Below, one piece after another: positions 58,301 through 64,000 of a stretch of 64,000 nt of DNA. Under the pieces are notes generated by a model. It did no database searches and was not told the DNA's origin. It worked only from the letters and a program-made list of their open reading frames with translations. How positions within the stretch are numbered: position 1 is the first letter of the stretch; the number at the start of each line of letters is the position of its first letter. The translations under genes and the position numbers were made by a program. The stretch is from Albugo candida (lineage: Eukaryota; Oomycota; Peronosporomycetes; Albuginales; Albuginaceae), in the NCBI GenBank assembly GCA_905220665.1, contig CAJNAR010000007.1, positions 124,001 through 188,000 of the forward strand, in the 5' to 3' direction.

Positions 58301-61300
58301 CCATCAGAAGCGTGCCCCGTACTGGCAAATATATCACCACTCATACCACTCAATCCTACAGTGGAAGTTGCAAACATGATGTCACCACCACCCTTATCAG
58401 AACCATGACCACTTTGCAGTCTGATGCTGCCACCTTGTGAGCCACTACCACTAGTTAGTTGTATCGACCCACCGATCGAATCTAAACCAGAAGAATTTCC
58501 GGAATTAAGCTCGATGGAGCCTCCGACTACATCACTTCCGCTACCAGTATTCATGATTATGGAGCCACTCTTACCACCTTTGGTGGAGCCGGTAATCAAC
58601 TCTATGTCTCCACTTGACCCCGAGGCCATCTTACCCGTCCGCCAGCTTCCGGAATCCTCATGACTTGGTCGAGCAGACTCTATTATTATGTTACCACTGC
58701 TGCCATAAACACCTCTACCGCTCTGAATATGTACGATTCCACCAGCAGCTGTAGCATCTGAAGTGTTTCCAGCCTTCATCGCTATACTCCCTCCTTTTCT
58801 GGCAATGGTATTCCCAACCGCGACTAGCAACTCTCCAGCCCTTCCGTCAGATGAATCTCCAGTACCAAGCTCGATCGAACCGGAAGTTCCGGCCTCGCTT
58901 GTACCAGTGTGAAAAGACAATTTTCCTGAATTTTGATGATGCGAGGCTTTAAACGTCTCTATTTCTACTTCTCCAGAAGCACGGTCCTGACTCCCACCAG
59001 ATAAAATGGTTATATTCCCACCAGAAAGTGATCCCCATCCTCCTCTGATGATAGTATTACCTCCTACGAATGAACTGTTTCCACTAGACATCAAGAGATT
59101 ACCACCAAGCGACCCACGACTCCTTCCGACACTTAGCATAATATTTCCTGCATGAGAGAGGTTCGAATTCCCCGTGCTAATCATAACGTTTCCGCTTGGG
59201 GTAGCCATAGAGTCCCCAGTACTGATTTTAACCAAGCCTGTGCTTCCGTCCCCAACCGCAGATGAAGACAGGATAGATATTGATCCACTATTTGATTCTG
59301 TGCTTTTACCAGTGTGCATTGAAATAGATCCACCTGCTTCTTCCAGACTATCTCCGGCAACTAATCGAATCTCACCTCCTGTTCCAGATTTTCCTTTTCC
59401 AGTCTGCAAGGATATAGATCCCGCAGAATTTTTTGCCGAGTTTCCTGATCTGATTATGACCTCTCCACTCTTATGAGAAACTGTCTTGCCGGAAAAGATA
59501 CTGATAGCTCCTGATGAACCAGTGTCGAGATTCGAATCAGAGCCGAGAAGTATGTCTCCTGAGCGTACCCGTCCAGTGCCAGTAGTAAGTTGAATACTTC
59601 CACCTATATGCTCCTTGCTTCGACCAGCGGATATAAAAGTGTTTCCTGCCGCCACTGTGCTGTCGCCTGAGCTTAGTTCGATGCTACTGCCATTTTGCGC
59701 GATACTTGATCCAGGTGCCATTTTGATATTGCCTGCTCGCAACCCGGCTCCACCCGTAGCGATCGTTAAATTTCCTGAATTCAGACCAGCTTCACCGCTC
59801 GTAAGTGACAGACTTCCAGATTGCCCTAAACTGCTCGTGTTGCCTGTGCTTATGGAAATTTTACCACTCGAATAGTTTCCCGGTCCTGACCGTAGCTCAA
59901 TCAATCCGCTTCTATCCAAAGAAGTACTTGAGATCACGGCAACATTGCCCCCTGATTCTGACGACGAATAGCCTGCACCGACTTCTATATCACCACTTTT
60001 ACCGGTCTTAGTATCACCCGTTCGAATGAGAATTTTGCCAGAATCACCATCTTCAGCTAAACCAGATCTAAGACTGAGCTTTCCGCTTTCACGCTCGGCT
60101 GAAGCTGTGGAAACGAAGAGACTTCCTGATACTTCTTGACTTGATCCAGATGTAATGTTGACAGCTCCTCCAAGCTTACCAGTACCACCCTGCATCTGTA
60201 AGCTCCCCCCGGTAGATTCTACTGAAGACCCTCCAATCAGATGTACATCACCAGCATGATTCTGTTTGTTCTTTCCAGATTTGAGAGTCACACTTGTAGC
60301 AGGCCCATTCATAACATCGCCGTTGCCTATCGTGATCTTCCCTGCCGAGCCACCAGCCGAGTTCCCACTGACCATAGTGATGCTTCCAGAGTTTCCAATA
60401 GATGGTAAATTTGAGCTTGCAATTTTTATGCTCCCGCTAGAGCCCGTGTAGCCATTTCCGTGACCGCTGATTACTTGAATTTCACCAGATGTATCTCCAT
60501 TTCCACTGCGCACCAATATGGAACCACCAAGCTTTTTACCATAACCTGACTGCAGAATTAAATTCCCGCTTGCACCTTGACTTGCATTTCCCGATTCTAA
60601 TGCTAAATCACCACTACTTTGTTCAGCTGTTCCAGAGAAAAGTTCGATTTTCCCCGACTTAGGGCTATGTGCTGTTTTGAAAAGAAAACTTCCTGATGTA
60701 GACGATTGGCTCCTCCCTGACTGAAGTTGAATACCTCCACCTATTGACTTGTCTGAATCTCCACCATACATACGAACTCCTCCACTGGGACCCATTGAGC
60801 TTCCTGCCGATAAAGTCAAGAATCCCGAGCTATTTGATCCATTACCTGATCCCAAATTGATATTACCCGAGTTTGATGAAATACCGCTTGACATCACTAT
60901 CCTGCCAGATTTGCCGTCCTTTGCTGATCCGGTTTGCAAGAGAAGATGGCCTGAATTGTGGAGGGAATCGGGAGCTGTAGACAACCTTGTATCACCACTA
61001 TCACGCTCAATGCTCGTTCCTGATTCTATCTGAACTGAGCCTCCTTTTCTTGAAGTTGACATCCCACCTATCAGAACGAGATCACCAACTCCTAGGGATG
61101 AATTTCCGGCTGAGATGATAACAGACCCACTATTGGAATGAGAAACCCCAGAGCTTATCTCAACATCACCACTTCCACCTTGCTGTGAAACTCCGCTCGC
61201 CAGACGAAGCTGACCACTTTTTTTACCTCGGCCTGAAAGAATGGACACACGTCCTCCGATCTTGTTAGATTCGCCACTTTTGATATCAACGTCACCTCCG

Positions 61301-64000
61301 TCAACTTTATCACTTGATCCAGCTATGATTTTGATATTGCCAGAATCGTAAGTGCCATTTCCAGAGAGAATGGCAACATTTCCAGCAAACTCTGAGTTTT
61401 CGGATCCACTTTTTAGTACAATGCTACCTCCCTTTCCATGTTTAGCACTTCCACTTACTAAACGTATGTCGCCAGTACTTTGATCCTTTTGAGAGGTCAC
61501 CGCAGTAGAAAGTTCAATGATTCCACTCTCACCTCTCCCACTAATGAGCCTAATCGAGCCACCATCCGCATTTTCGAAATTCGTTGCATCAATATTCACA
61601 CTTCCCGATCTACCAGCCGAAGCGTCTCCGGACTTAATAGTAAGATTGCCTCCTTTCGATACACCAGTCCCACCGACGATATTGGTCGTACCGCCCGTGT
61701 CGGCCTTCCCACCACTTGCTAACAGCATACCACCCATGGCAGCTATGCCTTCATTCGACCCCGCGTTGATGACCACACCACCTGACAATGCTGGATCAGT
61801 AGATAAACCTGACTCAAGGTATATATTTCCGGGTGCTGATAAAGACTTCCCCGTTTTCAGTGATAAAGAACCCGAGCCGAAGCGACTTGATACTGTTGAG
61901 ATTTGGACACTTCCCGAAGACCTGGAATCTGAGCTACCTGAGTTTATGATTATGTCACCACCTGGTTCAGGACCGGATGATCCTGCTGAGATATTCACGG
62001 CTCCACCTTGACCGTTCGAATCTCCTCCAGCCAAATTCAGCTCTCCAGACAATTTACGTGAGAAACCTGTGATAATCCGTATTCCACCTGACTTATGTGT
62101 TTCAGTGTCGTCATTCGTTCCTGAGCTGATCTCGATATAGCCGGATTTATCTCTTCTAGAAATACCAGAATGTAATAGAATGTTACCACCAGGCTGAGAC
62201 GAGAAAGATCTGCCTGCAGATAGATTGATGTCTCCATTACGACCTCCATATCCGTCTCCAACACGAAGCTGGATACCTCCAGTGCCTTTATTCACAGAGT
62301 CCCCGGTGGTCAACGCAACTGCGCCACTCTCCCCACTCTTTGCTATGCTGGAGCCAACCAAGACATTTCCGCTTGCGCCCCACTTACCAGGTTTTGCCGA
62401 AGTGATATTGATGGAACCACTTGCGGCTGCAGCGCCCGACCCTGAAGTGAAGGAAATGGACCCACCGGTACCGTTTGCTTGCATCACATCACCAGCTTTT
62501 ATTTTGACATTTCCTCCCATAGAGCTACTTTCACCCGCGCTCATGATGATCTCACCTGCGCTCGATGCGGGTGCATCTCCAGAAAGTATCTTTATCGCTC
62601 CTGATTTACCACCAGCTGCAGAACCACTATTGAACGTGATCGACCCTGAATGCGGCAATTCAATGTCTGCATCAGCTGTGGAGACTTGAACGTCACCTGT
62701 GTTTGTCTTTGTTCTTGGGCTTATATTGAATCGCCTATGACGTGCATGGAGGGCTGCAACCAAATCGAGTATGATTTTCTGTTTATCCAGCTGATGAAAT
62801 TTCTTGATCGAAAATCCGGACTCCTTGAGTGCAAATTCCTCGGCCACTGTTACATATTCCGGAAAAACTTGGGCAGCCTGTTGAGCAATGACACCTCGAA
62901 CCACCTCATCTTTCATTCCTCTGATGCGCTGCCATTCATCCGTGTATCGATACTGCTTGATTTCCAGTTTCTGCAGCCGTTGTAGAATCTCTTCTTCATC
63001 CACGTCATCTATCATATGCTTAACTCTTCGATCGGATGGAGAGATAACTTGTGGAATCTGTGCTGGCACTTGACTGACGATCATGTCTGGGCGGATACGC
63101 ATGATAATGCCGTCGCTAACGTTTGTGTCGGAGATCTCGAGAAGAGTTTCGTTGCTCGATCGTAACTTTGTAAACTCACCATGTAACGTGACATTGTTGT
63201 TCATACTGTACAGCATAGCTTCTCCATCTCGGTTTAGTTGTATACCCGATTTATTGCTTGGTAGATGAGCACCAAATGAAACCCCACTGTCCCCTTCACC
63301 ACCGACAACTTCGATATCATAGTTCTGATTCGAGTTTGCTGCACTCCCCAAATATATCCGCCCATTTTGAGCTTGAGTTGAGTTTCCACCTTGTATCATG
63401 ACTTCGCCTCCAGTCCCCATTTCTGAAAAACCACCAGACAGAAGCACGGATCCCCCATTTCTCTGTCCATGAGAATGGCCACCTATAACCTCCGCGTTTC
63501 CTCCATCCGAAAGGATCGAGTTACCTCCGTGTAGAGATGTTTTACCTCCTTCACCGGCGACACTTGACCCAGCAGCAATATTGACAATACCACCGTAACC
63601 AGATCCAGAACTGCTGCCACCCATAATTTTTATCGTACCGGCGTCTTTCAAGTCTGTCTTTCCAGATGATAAAATCACGTCACCGGAATGACCTCCTTTA
63701 GTGGCTGCGGACGATTCAACTGTAATTCGGCTGCTACTTTCCTTACCACTTCCGCTCTTCAAAGTAATGCCTCCTCCCGCTGCTTCTTCACTCTTTCCAC
63801 CTAATATGTTGATATTTCCAGTTTGATGATTACTCCCACCTGTTTTGATATCAATATTCCCACTATAAGAATCATCTGCGTCCCCAGAAGCGATATGGAC
63901 ATTCCCGGTATGCGATGATGATGTGCCGCTTTTGAGAGTGATGTTCCCGCTGACACCTCCAGCATAGCTTGTCGAGGTGCTTCTCAAATCTACTTCTCCA
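37203..64000 (-). CDS. Giant Gly/Ser/Thr-rich beta-repeat protein with embedded S74 chaperone domain; 5' end outside window, frame broken four times
   Basis: The minus strand encodes about 8,900 codons of one architecture: repeats of about 15 residues such as GSSTSGASGSLSMTT, in which a G/S/T-rich turn is followed by a short strand of alternating hydrophobic residues. This is a pattern for a stacked beta-helix or fibrous trimer. The frame is open to the right edge, so the start and any signal peptide are unseen. From N to C: diverged repeats, a peptidase-S74-type domain (62,731-63,039), about 5 kb of diverged repeats, a homogenised array (about 57,010-39,840), more diverged repeats, and a short cysteine-containing cap ending at 37,203. 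Frame changes occur near 57,521-57,545, 53,532, 48,950 and 47,717. Whether they are real mutations, assembly errors in a repeat, or parts of an allele that is now non-functional cannot be told. A secreted wall, spore-coat or adhesive protein is the likely role. Oomycete Ser/Gly/Thr-rich extracellular proteins such as the mating-specific M96 family are worth comparing. Confidence 0.75.
39840..57010 (-). repeat. Tandem array of 1,173-bp coding units (391 codons, 26 short repeats each), about 14.6 units
   Basis: A marker segment (the strand of the unit reading TGTTVSGTSGDL) recurs at 40462, 41635, 42808, 43981, 44863, 46036, 47209, 48573, 49159, 50332, 51505, 52678, 53850, 55023 and 56196. The spacing is 1,173 bp except 882 (an internal 291-bp deletion), 1,364 and 586 (paired junctions), and 1,172 (a one-base loss). 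Units are nearly identical in DNA, third positions included. A few linked variants recur in non-adjacent units: SANPGSS/SANAGSS, DVGGR/DIGGT, LLLASG/LLLTSG, STSGTVQMTTG/SNSGSVQMSTG and GGRIEM/GGKIEM. This indicates exchange and homogenisation by unequal crossing-over or gene conversion. Sequence outside the limits keeps the 15-residue periodicity but not the unit identity. Confidence 0.92.
62731..63039 (-). other. Peptidase S74 / intramolecular chaperone auto-processing domain within the giant protein
   Basis: About 100 residues interrupt the repeats. They begin SPSDRRVKHMIDDVDEEE, continue with an Arg/Tyr strand (IKQYRYTDEW) and VVRGVIAQQAAQVFPEYV, and end in a helical stretch (KIILDLVAALHARH). 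This is the pattern of the S74 family found at the C terminus of phage tail spikes and in the transcription factor MYRF, where trimerised domains cut themselves just before a Ser. The catalytic Ser (codon 63,034-63,036) and Lys five residues on (codon 63,019-63,021) are both present. Just before it are non-repeat residues with IRPDMIVSQVPAQ, typical of the segment preceding the cleavage site. The sequence after it re-enters G/S-rich repeats without a stop. Confidence 0.85.

Noticed and set aside
62731..63039. Phage or prophage origin of the S74 segment
   Set aside because: The flanking genes are all eukaryotic with introns, and no other phage gene is present. The repeat protein has the same base composition as its surroundings. 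S74 domains also occur in eukaryotes (MYRF).

Overview
The window looks like nuclear DNA of an oomycete (a fungus-like stramenopile). The evidence is two folate/biopterin-type (FBT/BT1) major facilitator transporters, a PX-RING protein, an IBtk-like ankyrin/RCC1 protein, a plant-type PDI fused to ERGIC domains, ATG6/Beclin, ALG8 and HRD3/SEL1L. All have eukaryotic architecture, with GT-AG introns of only about 49-71 nt and short spacers between many genes. Such compact genes would suit a small oomycete genome such as Albugo, but the genus is not proven here.

Layout: 1-16,658 is gene-dense. It holds the 3' part of a mitochondrial presequence protease (PreP/Cym1), a PX-RING protein, a small membrane protein, the IBtk-like protein (3 exons), a WD40 protein (8 exons), FBT transporter 1, an ArfGAP with DPF motifs (2 exons), an acidic unknown protein and a type II membrane glycosyltransferase. 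16,659-23,436 is gene-poor; the only strong hint of coding is a mostly open but interrupted stretch at 19,146-19,976. 23,437-36,512 is dense again: HRD3/SEL1L, FBT transporter 2, PDI-ERGIC (4 exons), ALG8, a two-TM protein, a Beclin with an inserted dysferlin-like segment (3 exons), a small cysteine-rich secreted protein and a J-domain/Cys-His/ubiquitin-like protein. HRD3, PDI-ERGIC and ALG8 all serve glycoprotein folding and quality control in the ER. Their proximity may be chance.

37,203-64,000 is one enormous minus-strand gene whose 5' end lies beyond the right edge. It encodes a Gly/Ser/Thr-rich protein built of about 15-residue beta-strand repeats, some 8,900 codons in view. Its core (about 39,840-57,010) is a nearly identical array of 1,173-bp units (391 codons, 26 short repeats each), with 15 copies of a marker segment. 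Diverged short repeats flank the array on both sides. Inside the upstream flank lies a peptidase-S74/intramolecular-chaperone domain with the Ser...Lys dyad spacing of the family, which is normally C-terminal but here is followed by thousands of further residues. The reading frame changes four times. Two of the changes are recombination-like junctions whose frame effects cancel, and two are single-base shifts. This gene is the most remarkable object in the window: probably a secreted or cell-wall fibrous protein under concerted evolution.

Spliced models below were assembled by eye from GT-AG sites with matching phases and protein continuity. No database search was run.
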